The notes under the pieces: model-generated
Told to the model about the DNA's origin: nothing
Databases searched by the model: none
The model's input: only the letters and a program-made list of their open reading frames with translations
Position numbers and translations under genes: made by a program
In this document: positions 26,401 to 35,352 of the stretch, piece by piece
Layout of the letters: every line of letters starts with the position of its first letter
Numbering within the stretch: position 1 is the first letter of the stretch
DNA from: Rhodocaloribacter litoris
Lineage (GTDB): Bacteria > Bacteroidota > Rhodothermia > Rhodothermales > ISCAR-4553
Reading direction: 5' to 3'
Assembly (NCBI RefSeq): GCF_011682235.2
Contig: NZ_CP076718.1
Location: forward strand, 679,758 to 743,757
Length of the DNA: 64,000 nt

Positions 26401-27609
26401 CCGCCGGTCCTCGTAGACGGTGAACACCTGTGCCTCGCTGAGTCCCTCATGCGGCGTGTACGCCGGGAACTTGCGCGCCGTGACGCGGATCAGCCCGGCG
26501 TCGGTGGCGACCCACACGTTCCCCTCGGCATCCCCGAACACGCGGTTCACGACCTTGACGGGGAGCAGGTCCTGCAGGGCGATCCGTTCGAAACGACGGC
26601 CGCGCCCGTGGAGCAGGCGGCCGTCGATCGTCCCCACCCACAGCGTGCCGTCACGGCCTTCATACCAGCCTCCGATCCCTCGGATCAGAATGGGCTGCCC
26701 GCGTGCATCCCGGACCCGCTCAACCCGCCCGTCCCGCAGGCGCACCAGGTCGCCGTCGCTGAACAGCCACACGGTGCCGGAGCGATCCGACCGGCACCCC
26801 CAGGTGCGCTCCCTCAGCAGGTCCGTTCGTCCCGCCAGGGGACGCGGGAACGGCGCGAAGCGGTGGCCGTCCCAGACCGCCATGCCCTGCTCGGTCACGA
26901 CCCACACCGCTCCTCCAGAGCCGGTCACGCAGCGTACCGAACCACCCGGAAGACCCTCGCGGGCGGAAAAGTACGTCACCTCGTCTCCCTCGACCCGGAA
27001 CACCTGATCACGGCCAAAGCCCCAGACAACACCTTCTTCATCCTCGAAAAGGAGACTCTTCTTGCCTCCCCCCTCCAGCGTGATCACAATCTCGTTGCCA
27101 TCCCAGACGTACACTTCATACCTACCAGGCAAAGGCTCGGAAAAAAGCCAGAGACGCCCGCGCCGGTCTTCGAGCCCTACCACAAACGGCACGTCCGGCA
27201 GCCCGGCCTCGGACCCACCGGGCAGGAAACGCACCCCGTCGAAACGCGCTATGTCCAGGGTTTCCCCTGACGTTAACCAGAGCGTACCCCGGCTGTCCGC
27301 GAACACTTCATTCACGTAGTGATTCATCCAGCCGGGCAGTTCGTCGTAGGTGCGAAAGTCGATCCCGTCGAACCGGACGAGGCCGCCGCCGGTGGCGAGC
27401 CAGAGGTAACCGTCCGGCGTCTGCGCAAGATCGCCTACAAAGCCGGCCGGCAATCCCTCGGCCGTCGTCCAGGCGCGGAGGAGGTAGGATCCGGATCCGG
27501 CCGGCTGCGCCCGCACGGGTGAGGCTGCCTCAATGAGGCCACTCCACAGTGCGAAAAGAAGCAGAACCCCGATCCGTACCCTTACCGGCGGATCACCTTT
27601 CTTAGCCAT
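23407..27609 (-). CDS. Hybrid two-component system regulator (propeller sensor, kinase, receiver, AraC DNA-binding domain)
   Basis: 1400 residues, the usual size for Bacteroidota HTCS proteins. A signal peptide (about 1-35) is followed by two Reg_prop seven-bladed propellers (about 45-690; repeated GxLWxGT/DRxGxLW blades) and a Y_Y_Y domain (about 715-785). One membrane helix lies near 793-815. The kinase has its H-box in FFANLSHEFRTPLTL, its N-box in NLLSNAIKFTPAGG and its G-box in DTGIGIP. The receiver has its phospho-Asp in LILCDVMMPGMDG and Lys in DDYVRKPF (about 1150-1265), and a double AraC HTH ends the protein (about 1290-1400). It senses a periplasmic ligand, often an oligosaccharide, and acts directly as a transcription factor. 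No SusC/SusD pair is visible; candidate targets are the adjacent envelope operon or the distant GH16 gene. Confidence 0.95.
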   Translation of the reverse strand: MAKKGDPPVRVRIGVLLLFALWSGLIEAASPVRAQPAGSGSYLLRAWTTAEGLPAGFVGDLAQTPDGYLWLATGGGLVRFDGIDFRTYDELPGWMNHYVNEVFADSRGTLWLTSGETLDIARFDGVRFLPGGSEAGLPDVPFVVGLEDRRGRLWLFSEPLPGRYEVYVWDGNEIVITLEGGGKKSLLFEDEEGVVWGFGRDQVFRVEGDEVTYFSAREGLPGGSVRCVTGSGGAVWVVTEQGMAVWDGHRFAPFPRPLAGRTDLLRERTWGCRSDRSGTVWLFSDGDLVRLRDGRVERVRDARGQPILIRGIGGWYEGRDGTLWVGTIDGRLLHGRGRRFERIALQDLLPVKVVNRVFGDAEGNVWVATDAGLIRVTARKFPAYTPHEGLSEAQVFTVYEDRRGTIWVGTWGGGLNRIEDGRVTAVYTTRDGLPDDYVRALHEDRQGMLWIGTRDALARLVEGKISVVHAGIGYVNDILEDRDGNLWYGSDGYLACRCGDSVRVLREGFWAGRPATVRVLHEDRNGNLWAGTHRGLVRHRNGAQRVFTTADGLPSNYVLSIHEEDDGTLWLGTFGAGLVRWKNGAFFTFTTEHGLHSDGVWQILEDSLGHFWMSSYTGVFRVRRAELDAVAEGRQARLTSVVYTEADGLPSAECTRGHPGGWRSRDGRLWFPTMRGLVVIDPDDVPVNDRPPPVHVQSVRAGGVPLGPPFPDALAPDRRNLEFHYTALSFVAPEKNRYRYRLEGYDRTWVEAGTRRYAAYTNLSPGTYTFRVIAANNDGVWNEAGAAYRFRIRAAWHESWWFRGLLAMLLGLIVALTAGYRKKLLEARRLNVHLDERARALREEQERTEVQARQLADQAERLQEMDRLKRRFFANLSHEFRTPLTLIRGPVDDLLAGRLGPLDERVKAQLRVVSRNTRSLERLIAQLLDLARLEAGSLTLSARRGDLARFAEEVVAGCAPLAERRDVQLSFRAAVTPLTADFDPDKLEKVLVNLLSNAIKFTPAGGKVQVDVEGDDAQVLLRVRDTGIGIPADELPRVFDRFHQVAEPSRQPHEGVGIGLSLVKELVELHGGEVLVESTAGFGSTFTVRLPRRQPGVCEDGEEPHPSLDEEPLVPAYAVEEETMPPGAGDGGAVPESEVAEREDAVAGERPVVLLVEDNPDVRAYLRRHLASAYRVEEAGDGYAALEAVQAQRPDLILCDVMMPGMDGYALCRRFKADDRFCDIPVILLTARAEEADAVEGLDAGADDYVRKPFEVGELLRRVHHLIARRRDLQARYRRELVIRPTDVVVASEEEQFIARAREVVERYLDEPGFTVDRFAEEMNLSRSQLNRRLSAATGLSAAAFVRHLRLERAAQLLGGNGGRVSEVARAVGFNDVDHFSRLFKAHFGVSPSEYRANGA

Positions 27610-27974
27610 GGATCATACACAGGAGAGCACGCCCGGCCCACGCACGTTTCTCCCTGTCACCCATCCCGCCGGGCCATTGATTCATCCAAAATGGAGGCCG
27701 GGGGGCGATTTTTTTCTGACCGTTATCCTCTGGCGGATCCTCCCGCTCTGCTACGCCCCCGCGGCATACGCGTACAGGCAGACCCTGCGGACAAGATACG
27801 TTTAAGATATGAAACTTTCACGGGCCGCGACCGGGCCTTTCGCGTTGAAGATCAAGCAGATATGGCAGGCTCTCGAGCCTCGAGGAAGCCACACTTCCCG
27901 CCGCTGCCATAAACCGAAGCGCGGCGCCCGGGGGAGGGACGCCGCGCCTCGTGGTGCTCGGGCCGCTGGCGGGA
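27610..27974. other. Leader of the hybrid two-component gene
   Basis: 365 bp without a credible gene. A comparatively AT-rich stretch (27785-27830) about 180 bp before the regulator's start could hold its promoter: on the minus strand a GTATCTTG resembles the -7 element, but no TTG is well placed. The left-hand flank of the repeat at 27918 lies in this region. Confidence 0.4.
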
Positions 27975-27986
27975 TCATTTTTTCGA
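27918..27986. repeat. 69-bp repeat, copy B, overlapping the end of the acyl-CoA dehydrogenase gene
   Basis: It is identical to 3258-3326 at 67 of 69 positions. The last 12 bp contain the final codons and stop of the acyl-CoA dehydrogenase gene; the rest forms its 3' untranslated hairpin (stem 27919-27926 with 27940-27947). Unlike copy A, the hairpin is not followed by a long T-run on the minus strand, so it would be a weaker terminator. Confidence 0.9.
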
Positions 27987-30041
27987 CGTCGCCTTCGCCT
28001 GTTTCTCGGCCGCGTCACCGTTCTGCTTGGCTTCGACGCCGGCCGTGACGGCATGCCCGTCGCCGCCGGCCTCGACGTAGCGATCGCCGGGGAACTGCTT
28101 GATGTGCTCCTTCTGCACCGGCTTGCCCGTCCCCCTGGCGACGGGCGAGGCTTCGTGGATGTAGAAGTCGCTGTTGGGCAGCGTGTCGTTGTGCCGGCGG
28201 GCCGCCGCGGCGGCCTTGCGCATGCTCTCGTCCGCGTTCCGGCGCAGCTCGCCGAAGTTCGCACGGATCTCCAGTTCGAACAGGTCGAAGGCGTGCTCGA
28301 AGGCCGCCCGGTCGCGGTCGAATGCGACGCCGTGGGCGCCGGAGCGGAGCAGGTCGTCCATCTTCGAGAGGGAGGCCGAAAGCGCGAAAAGCAGGATGGC
28401 GCTGTTGGCCAGGCGGGCCTGCACGGCCTGTCGCGTCACGATCTCCTCCCGGTGCCACTTGCTGGCCATCTTGAAAAAGTGCGCGTGCTGCTGCACGAGC
28501 CGGGCCAGCCGGTCGGCGTAGGGCTCGAGTGACGGGTGCATGCCGGCCACCACCGGCGGCGGCGGCTTGAGGCCCAGGAACAGTTCCAGCCCGAGCGGGA
28601 CGGCGCGCTTGAGCACCTCCGGGTTGAGGGCGTTGTTCAGGATGCGGCTCAGGTTCTGCGAGAGCGACTCGTCGGGATCCCACAGCAGCGCCTCCTGCAG
28701 GCCCAGCATCTGCTCGGCCAGCTGCTTGCCACCGTAGCCGAAGATGAAGGGCTGCATGACCTCGTTCGAGCCCTCGACGATCCGGTGGATGCGGTTGTCC
28801 CGCCAGATGCGCTCCAGCTCGTTCTCCGTCATGTACCCTTCGCCGCCCATGATCTGCATCGCGTCGTCGATGACGCGCCAGCCCATCTCGGAGCAGAAGA
28901 CCTTCGTGGCGGCCGTCTCCACCATGATGTCCCGGTCGTTCCGGTCGAGCATGCCGGTCATCATGTAGAGCACGGCGTCCATGGCGAAGTTGTAGGCGGC
29001 CATGCGGGCGATGCGCTGCTGCACGAGCTCGAACTCGGCCAGGGGGCGGTTGAACTGGTAGCGGGTCTGCACCCACTTGACGGCCTGGTCCATGGCCTGC
29101 CGCGCCCCGCCGTAGACCCCGGCCGAGAGGGTGCACCGGCCGTAGTTGAGGCAGGTCAGCGCCACGTTCAGCCCCTTGCCCTCCCTGTGGAGCAGGTTCT
29201 CCCTGGGCACCTTCACGTTGGTGAAGCGGATACGGGCCTGCCACGTGCCCCGGATGCCGCACTTGCTCCGGTTCTTCTCGAAGACGTCCACGCCCTCCAT
29301 GTCCGGCGTGACGATGACGGCCGTCACCTTGTCCTCCATCTCGCCCGTCTTCGGGTTCTTGATGCGGTGCTTGGCCATCACGGTGAACACACCGGCGAGC
29401 GCTCCGCTCGTGGACCACTTCTTCTCCCCGTTGAGGATGTAGTACCGGCCGTCCTCGCTCTCCTCGATGCGGGTCTGTTGCCCGGCGGCGTCGCTGCCCA
29501 CGTTGGGCTCGGAGAGGCAGAACGCCGAGAGGTATTCACGAGCAACCTTCGGCAGGTATTTCCTCTTCTGCTCCTCGGTGCCGAAGAGCATGATGGCCTT
29601 GCAGCCGATGGACTGGTGGGCCGAGACCATCACCGCCGTGGAGCCGCAGTACCGCCCGATCAGGGCCAGGACGCGGTTGTAGCTGGTCACGCCCAGCCCC
29701 AGCCCGCCGTACGCCTCGGGCACCGTCATGCCCATCACGCCGATCTCGAAGAGGCGCCGGATGGCCCAGTCGGGGATATACTGCTCCCGGTCGATTTCGA
29801 TGGAGGGATGCTCGTGCTTCAGATAGGCTTCGAGCTCGGCCAGCAACCGATCGGCCTTCTCGCGCTCGGCTTTCGTCTCACGGGGATACGGAAACACCAG
29901 ATCGTCCCGAAAGCGGCCCCAGAAGAGGTTCTTGATGAAGCCCATCTCGGAGGGCTCCGGCCCCATCATCACCTCGATGTCCCGGATCATCTGCTGATCC
30001 GCTTCGGAGACTTTTTTCAACTTCAGCTTGCCAATCGCCAT
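27975..30041 (-). CDS. Acyl-CoA dehydrogenase family protein, long form
   Basis: 688 residues, longer than the usual 380-600. The core (about 80-480) has the FAD-linked acyl-CoA dehydrogenase signatures AFCLSEPNVGSDAAG and EKKWSTSG, MGGEGYMTENELERIWRDNR, and the catalytic Glu in IVEGSNEVM. The C-terminal 200 residues correspond to the extra helical domain of VLCAD/ACAD9-like enzymes, ending in a Lys/Ala-rich tail with KATSKK. It should oxidise long-chain acyl-CoA to trans-2-enoyl-CoA, passing electrons to ETF, in fatty acid beta-oxidation. It stands alone, with no thiolase or hydratase nearby. The 3' end coincides with repeat copy B. Confidence 0.93.
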   Translation of the reverse strand: MAIGKLKLKKVSEADQQMIRDIEVMMGPEPSEMGFIKNLFWGRFRDDLVFPYPRETKAEREKADRLLAELEAYLKHEHPSIEIDREQYIPDWAIRRLFEIGVMGMTVPEAYGGLGLGVTSYNRVLALIGRYCGSTAVMVSAHQSIGCKAIMLFGTEEQKRKYLPKVAREYLSAFCLSEPNVGSDAAGQQTRIEESEDGRYYILNGEKKWSTSGALAGVFTVMAKHRIKNPKTGEMEDKVTAVIVTPDMEGVDVFEKNRSKCGIRGTWQARIRFTNVKVPRENLLHREGKGLNVALTCLNYGRCTLSAGVYGGARQAMDQAVKWVQTRYQFNRPLAEFELVQQRIARMAAYNFAMDAVLYMMTGMLDRNDRDIMVETAATKVFCSEMGWRVIDDAMQIMGGEGYMTENELERIWRDNRIHRIVEGSNEVMQPFIFGYGGKQLAEQMLGLQEALLWDPDESLSQNLSRILNNALNPEVLKRAVPLGLELFLGLKPPPPVVAGMHPSLEPYADRLARLVQQHAHFFKMASKWHREEIVTRQAVQARLANSAILLFALSASLSKMDDLLRSGAHGVAFDRDRAAFEHAFDLFELEIRANFGELRRNADESMRKAAAAARRHNDTLPNSDFYIHEASPVARGTGKPVQKEHIKQFPGDRYVEAGGDGHAVTAGVEAKQNGDAAEKQAKATSKK

Positions 30042-30267
30042 AGCATACCTCGCTGTTTGTATCTGGAAAACGGCGTTGCCCGCTCGGGCCTACCCGACGG
30101 CGGGCGATCCGTTCGGGGTTTCCGCATCCCGTGGGAGCTTTTTTCGTCCCGAAAGCGCTTCCGGCCCATCGACTGAACCGGCCGGGAGCAGACCGGTTCC
30201 GCCGGCACCCGCCCTTCGTCGAGATTTCCGATTCGCATCCGGGCGCCGGGCGACCGGCGCGGGCGCC

Positions 30268-30741
30268 TCAAGACCGCCGGTAGGTGCCCATCAGCTCCGC
30301 CCGGGCCAGAATCTTCCCCTCCATGGCCCGTTCCAGCTGCGCCTTCGTCATCCCGTCCGGCGCCGCCAGCACCTCGCCCAGCGCATACAGCTTGAAAAAA
30401 TAGCGATGGCGGCCCACGGGCGGGCAGGGACCGCCGTAGCCCGGGCGTTTCCAGTCGTTGAGTCCCTGCCGCGTCCCCGGGGGCAACGCGCCCGCCTCGA
30501 CCCCTTCGGGAAGCCCGGCGGCATCGGGCGGGAGGTTGTAGAGCACCCAGTGCACCCAGGTCCTTCTCGGGGCCCTCGGATCCGGCGCATCCGGATCGTC
30601 CACGATCAGAGCCAGGCTCCGGGTCCCCCCGGGCACCCCGGACCACGAGAGCGGCGGTGAAAGATCCTCTCCGTCACACGTATATTTCCGGGGGATCTCC
30701 TCTCCGTGCGCGAAAGCCGTGGAAGTGAGTTGCAGGGCCAT
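30268..30741 (-). CDS. YbhB/YbcL family Raf-kinase-inhibitor-like (PEBP) protein
   Basis: 157 residues from ATG 30741, chosen because a strong AGGAGG precedes it by seven bases; the longer frame has no such site. PEBP signatures are present: LVVDDPDAPD-type (LIVDDPDAPDP), WVHWVLYNLP and GPCPPVGRHRYFFKLYAL. It is a cytosolic phosphatidylethanolamine-binding-like fold whose bacterial role is not settled. It is divergent from the GH16 lipoprotein gene, 95 bp apart. Confidence 0.92.
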   Translation of the reverse strand: MALQLTSTAFAHGEEIPRKYTCDGEDLSPPLSWSGVPGGTRSLALIVDDPDAPDPRAPRRTWVHWVLYNLPPDAAGLPEGVEAGALPPGTRQGLNDWKRPGYGGPCPPVGRHRYFFKLYALGEVLAAPDGMTKAQLERAMEGKILARAELMGTYRRS

Positions 30742-30836
30742 GAGCGTTCCTCCTTCTTTTTGGCAAGCCCGGAACCGGATTCGAAGCGCGGGCAGCCGCC
30801 TGCCACGCACCCCAACCAAACCAGCCCGGAACGACC

Positions 30837-31673
30837 ATGCACGACCGACGTCTCTGTTCTACCCTTGTTCTCCTTCTCCTGTTGCCGGCATGCCAGCCGG
30901 CCCCGCAGGAGGAAGCACCCGAACCGGCATGGCGACTCGTCTGGGCGGACGAGTTCGAGACCGAGGGACTGCCCGACCCGGCGAAGTGGGGGTACGACGT
31001 CGGCGGGCACGGGTGGGGCAACCAGGAACGCCAGTACTACACCGAACGCCGTCCGGAGAACGCCCGTGTCGAGGACGGGCGCCTGATCATCGAGGCGCGA
31101 CGGGACGGCTGGCAGGGCCATGAATACACCTCGGCCCGGCTCGTCTCGCGCGGCAAAGGCGACTGGACGTACGGGCGGTTCGAGGCCCGTGCCCGCCTGC
31201 CTTCGGGACGGGGCACCTGGCCGGCCATCTGGATGTTGCCCACGGAAGGCCCCTACGGCAACGGAGGCTGGCCGGACAACGGCGAGATCGACATCATGGA
31301 ACACGTCGGCTTCGACCCGGACGTCGTCCACGCATCCGTACATACCCGGGCCTACCACCATTCCATCGGCACGCAGAAGACCGCACGGATCCACGTCCCC
31401 ACCGCCCGGACCGGGTTCAACGTATACGCGGTGGAGTGGACGCCGGAGGCCATCCGGGCCTTCGTGAACGACAGCCTGTATTTCACCTTCCCGAACGAAC
31501 GCCTCTCCAACCCCGAAGCCGACTACCGCCACTGGCCCTTCGACCACCCCTTCCACCTGGTGCTGAACGTCGCCGTGGGAGGAAGCTGGGGCGGCATGCA
31601 GGGCGTCGACCCGGACATCTGGCCGCAGCGCATGGAGATCGACTACGTGCGCGTCTACCAGCGGGCCGACTGA
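30837..31673 (+). CDS. GH16 family endo-beta-1,3-glucanase (laminarinase-like) lipoprotein
   Basis: 278 residues. An N-terminal signal with lipobox LPAC (Cys at about 19) anchors it to the outer membrane. The GH16 active site is GEIDIMEHVG, with the nucleophile and acid/base Glu in E-I-D-I-M-E (about 157-162). RLVWADEFE, ARLVSRGKGDWTYGRFEARARLP and LNVAVGGSWGG are typical of bacterial laminarinases, and the best-known relative is the Rhodothermus marinus enzyme. It hydrolyses beta-1,3 (and possibly mixed 1,3-1,4) glucans at the cell surface. The D-xylonate dehydratase gene follows after 63 bp. Confidence 0.95.
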   Translation: MHDRRLCSTLVLLLLLPACQPAPQEEAPEPAWRLVWADEFETEGLPDPAKWGYDVGGHGWGNQERQYYTERRPENARVEDGRLIIEARRDGWQGHEYTSARLVSRGKGDWTYGRFEARARLPSGRGTWPAIWMLPTEGPYGNGGWPDNGEIDIMEHVGFDPDVVHASVHTRAYHHSIGTQKTARIHVPTARTGFNVYAVEWTPEAIRAFVNDSLYFTFPNERLSNPEADYRHWPFDHPFHLVLNVAVGGSWGGMQGVDPDIWPQRMEIDYVRVYQRAD

Positions 31674-31736
31674 ACGCCCCCGCGCAAACCCGGCACCCGA
31701 AGCCTTCAATATCCGAAATCCTCGACCCGCAATCCC

Positions 31737-33734
31737 ATGCAGACCCAACCCGTAGCCCTGGAGACCCTGTTCGATTCGGGAGACCCGGCCGTGTACGACC
31801 TGCGCACGTCGGCGCCGGGCCCCGCCGGCGCCCTGCCGCTGACGCCCGGGCAGCTGCTGGAGGAACCGAGCGGTAACCTCTTCGGCTGGTCGCAGGACGC
31901 CGGGATGGGCTGGGATCCCTCGGAGCTGGGGCGCAAGGAGTTTTTGCTGCTGAGCACCCAGGGCGGCCTGCGCGAACCGGACGGCCGGCCCGTGGCGCTG
32001 GGCTACCACACCGGACACTGGGAGGTCGGGCTGCTGGTGGAGGCGGCCGCCCGCGAGATCCGGGCGCTCGGCGGCATCCCGTTCGCCGGCTTCTGCACCG
32101 ATCCCTGCGACGGTCGCACGCAGGGCACCACCGGCATGTTCGACAGCCTGCCCTACCGCAACGATGCGGCCCTGGTGCTGCGCCGGCTGATCCGTTCCCT
32201 GCCCACGCGGCGTGCCGTCCTCGGGGTGGCCACGTGCGACAAAGGGCTGCCGGCGATGATGATGGCCCTGGCCGGCATGAAGACGCTGCCGTGCGTGCTG
32301 GTGCCGGGTGGCGTGACGCTGCCGCCGGTCGAGGGCGAGGATGCCGGTACCGTCCAGACCATCGGCGCGCGCTTCGCCCACGGCCTGCTGACCCTGCACG
32401 AGGCGGCCGTGCTTGGCTGCCGGGCCTGTGCCTCGCCCGGCGGCGGATGCCAGTTCCTCGGCACGGCGGCGACCGCACAGGTGGTGGCCGAAGCCCTGGG
32501 GCTGGCCGTCCCCCACGCGGCGCTGGCCCCTTCGGGACAGGCCGTCTGGCTCGACATGGCCCGGCGCTCGGCCCACGCTCTCGTCCGGCAGGAACAGCAG
32601 GGCCTCACGCTCGGCGACATCCTCACGCCGGAAGCCGTGCACAACGCCATGGTGGTCCACGCCGCCTTCGGGGGGTCGACCAACCTGCTGCTGCACCTCC
32701 CGGCCGTCGCCCACGCCGCCGGGCTGCCCCGCCCCACCGTGCGCGAATGGCAGGCCGTGAACCGCGCCGTACCCCGGCTCGTGAGCGTATTGCCCAACGG
32801 ACCGGTGCACCACCCCACCGTGCGGGTGTTCCTGGCCGGCGGCGTGCCCGAGGTCATGCTGCACCTGCGCCGGCTCGGCCTGCTGGCCCTCGACGCCCTG
32901 ACGGCCACGGGCGAGCCCCTGGGACAGGCGCTCGACCGCTGGGAAGGGTCCGACCGCCGCCGCCGCTTCCGGGCCCTGCTCCGCGAAAAGGACGGCGTCG
33001 ACCCGGACACCGTCATCTTCGACCCGGAGACGGCCCGGGCGCACGGCCTCGCCAGCACGGTCGTCTTCCCGGTGGGCAACCTGGCACCGCAGGGCTCGGT
33101 CATCAAGAGCACGGCCGTCGACCCGAGCGTGCTCGAGGCGGACGGCGTCTACCGCAAGCGGGGACCGGCCCGCGTGTTCACCTCGGAACAGGCGGCCATC
33201 GCGGCCATCAAAGGGCGGGCAGGCGAACCCGTCAAGCCGGGCGACGTGCTGGTGCTGGCCGGCTGCGGCCCGATGGGCACCGGCATGGAGGAGACGTCTC
33301 AGCTCACCTCGGCCCTGCGCTACCTGCCCTGGGGCAAACACGTCGCCCTGCTTACCGACGCCCGCTTCTCCGGCTTCTCGACCGGCGCCTGCATCGGGCA
33401 CATCGGCCCCGAAGCCCTGGCCGGCGGCCCCATCGGCAAGGTGCGCGACGGCGACCTGATCGAGATCGTCGTCGACCCGAACCGGCTCGAAGGACGGATC
33501 GACCTGGTCGGGCACGGCGACACCGTTCACGGCCCCGGCTGGGGCACGCAGGAGCTGGCACGCCGCCCCCTCCGGGACGACCTGACCCGCGCCCCCCACC
33601 TGCCCGACGACACCCGCCTCTGGGCCGCCCTGCAAGACGCCGGCGGGGGCATCTGGGGCGGCTGCGTCTATGACGTCGATGCCATCCTCGAACTGCTCGA
33701 AGCCGGCAAAAAAGCCCTCGGAAAAGAGGGATGA
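31737..33734 (+). CDS. yjhG: YjhG/YagF-type D-xylonate dehydratase (IlvD/Edd family)
   Basis: 665 residues, close to the YjhG length. It carries the IlvD/Edd iron-sulfur ligand motifs [13 protein letters not shown]-like ([11 protein letters not shown]), [12 protein letters not shown] and [14 protein letters not shown], plus the long conserved blocks [39 protein letters not shown] and [20 protein letters not shown] shared with E. coli YjhG. It dehydrates D-xylonate (perhaps other sugar acids) to 2-keto-3-deoxy-xylonate, a step of the non-phosphorylative pentose route. Upstream is GH16; downstream is a GntP permease, the same order as yjhG-yjhF in E. coli. No xylonolactonase or aldehyde dehydrogenase is in view. 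Confidence 0.92.
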   Translation: MQTQPVALETLFDSGDPAVYDLRTSAPGPAGALPLTPGQLLEEPSGNLFGWSQDAGMGWDPSELGRKEFLLLSTQGGLREPDGRPVALGYHTGHWEVGLLVEAAAREIRALGGIPFAGFCTDPCDGRTQGTTGMFDSLPYRNDAALVLRRLIRSLPTRRAVLGVATCDKGLPAMMMALAGMKTLPCVLVPGGVTLPPVEGEDAGTVQTIGARFAHGLLTLHEAAVLGCRACASPGGGCQFLGTAATAQVVAEALGLAVPHAALAPSGQAVWLDMARRSAHALVRQEQQGLTLGDILTPEAVHNAMVVHAAFGGSTNLLLHLPAVAHAAGLPRPTVREWQAVNRAVPRLVSVLPNGPVHHPTVRVFLAGGVPEVMLHLRRLGLLALDALTATGEPLGQALDRWEGSDRRRRFRALLREKDGVDPDTVIFDPETARAHGLASTVVFPVGNLAPQGSVIKSTAVDPSVLEADGVYRKRGPARVFTSEQAAIAAIKGRAGEPVKPGDVLVLAGCGPMGTGMEETSQLTSALRYLPWGKHVALLTDARFSGFSTGACIGHIGPEALAGGPIGKVRDGDLIEIVVDPNRLEGRIDLVGHGDTVHGPGWGTQELARRPLRDDLTRAPHLPDDTRLWAALQDAGGGIWGGCVYDVDAILELLEAGKKALGKEG

Positions 33735-33834
33735 TGGATGGAAGGGTGGAGGCGTGGAAGGGCTCGCGCTTTCCGAGCGGATCCCCTATCTTCGACCCGC
33801 CGGCCTGTTTTCCATCGCGTAGCCCCTGTTCTCC

Positions 33835-35217
33835 TTGGACCTCACGATAAGCCCCCTGCTGATCCTGCTCGTCGGGCTGGTGACGGTCATCGGCCTGATC
33901 GTCGTACTCCGGATCAACGCCTTCTTCGCGCTCATCGCGGCGGCGCTGGTCGTCAGCCTGCTCGCACCCGGAGCGCTCGCGGACAAGGTGGTGCGGGTGG
34001 CACGGGCTTTCGGCGACACGGCCGGGAGCATCGGCATCGTGATTGCGCTGGCCGCCGTGATCGGGCAGTGCATGATGGAAAGCGGCGCGGCCGACCGCAT
34101 CGTCCGCTGGTTCCTTGACCGGCTCGGGGAGCAGCGAAGCGCCACGGCGCTGCTTTCGAGCGGTTTCGTCCTCTCCGTACCGGTCTTCTTCGACACGGTG
34201 TTCTACCTGCTGATCCCGCTGGCTCGCTCGATGTACCGGCGCACCCGGCGGCACTACCTGATCTACGTGATGGCGATCGCCGGGGGCAGCGCCGTCACCC
34301 ATGCGATGGTGCCGCCGACGCCCGGCCCCCTCGTCATCGCGGACAACCTGGGGGTAGACCTGGGCCTGATGATGCTGCTGGGGCTGGCGGTGGGCGTACC
34401 GGCGGCCCTCGCCGGGCTGTTCTTCGCTCGCTGGCTCGACCCCCGCCTGAACGTCCCCTTCCGCCCGATCAGCGACCGCCCGGAACCGGAGCCGCTGCCC
34501 GCAGACCGGTTACCGCCTCTGAGCCTGTCGGTGCTGCCCATCCTCCTGCCGGTGGTGCTGATCTCCGCCAACACGGTCATTCAGGGGTTTGCCGGCGGGG
34601 CGGCGACCGGCTCCGGTCTGGCGTTCGTAGCCGGCTGGGCCGCCGTCGCCGGGAACCCGAACCTGGCGCTGTTGCTGGCGGCGGGCCTGTCCCTCTGGGT
34701 CTACCACCGGCAGTGCCGCCCGACCCGGCAGCAGACGACCGCCCTGGTCGAGAGCGCCCTCATGAGCGGCGGCCTGATCATCCTGATCACCGCCGGCGGC
34801 GGTGCCTTCGGCGCCATGCTCAAGGAGGCGCAGATCGGCCCGGCCATCCAGGCCCTGTTCGCCGGCGAAACCGGGGCAAGCGGCCTGTTCCTGCTCGTGC
34901 TGGCCTTCGGGATCGCCAGCCTGCTCAAGTTCGCCCAGGGCTCCAGCACGGTCGCCATGATCACGGCCTCGGCCATGATCGCCGCCATGCTCACGGCCGA
35001 AGCGCCGGGCTACAACCTGGTCTATCTGGCCTTGGCCGTCAGTTGCGGCTCGCTCGTCGGCTCGTGGATGAACGACAGCGGCTTCTGGATCTACGCCAAG
35101 ATGGGAGGACTGACCGAAGTGGAAACGCTCAAGTCGTGGACTCCGTTGCTGGCCGTGCTGGGCCTGGCCGGGTTTGCCGTCACGGTGCTGCTGGCCCTGC
35201 TGCTGCCGCTGGGCTGA
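33835..35217 (+). CDS. GntP-family sugar-acid:proton symporter (YjhF-like)
   Basis: 460 residues with about twelve hydrophobic helices. The family marks GSAVTHAMVPPTPGPL and AQGSSTVAMITASAM and the C-terminal LVGSWMNDSGFW are all present. GntP permeases import gluconate and related aldonates; beside a xylonate dehydratase, xylonate or another aldonate is the natural substrate. The frame begins at TTG 33835 (MDLTISPLL), and no ATG lies close by, so the start is uncertain by a few codons. It follows yjhG by 100 bp on the same strand. Confidence 0.92.
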   Translation: MDLTISPLLILLVGLVTVIGLIVVLRINAFFALIAAALVVSLLAPGALADKVVRVARAFGDTAGSIGIVIALAAVIGQCMMESGAADRIVRWFLDRLGEQRSATALLSSGFVLSVPVFFDTVFYLLIPLARSMYRRTRRHYLIYVMAIAGGSAVTHAMVPPTPGPLVIADNLGVDLGLMMLLGLAVGVPAALAGLFFARWLDPRLNVPFRPISDRPEPEPLPADRLPPLSLSVLPILLPVVLISANTVIQGFAGGAATGSGLAFVAGWAAVAGNPNLALLLAAGLSLWVYHRQCRPTRQQTTALVESALMSGGLIILITAGGGAFGAMLKEAQIGPAIQALFAGETGASGLFLLVLAFGIASLLKFAQGSSTVAMITASAMIAAMLTAEAPGYNLVYLALAVSCGSLVGSWMNDSGFWIYAKMGGLTEVETLKSWTPLLAVLGLAGFAVTVLLALLLPLG

Positions 35218-35352
35218 CGGCCACGCCGAAAGAAGCACCACCATTTCTTCGCGCTTTTGTGATACCTCCGCCGGGGCGGTTGGGTATGCTGCAGGGATCG
35301 TCATCGCTCGTTTCGCACGCCGTGCCCGCGCGCGGCAAAGCACCCGCCTGCC

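Noticed and set aside
30606-33635. 1009-residue minus-strand frame opposite GH16 and yjhG
   Set aside because: Antisense of two strongly recognised enzymes; composition is not protein-like.
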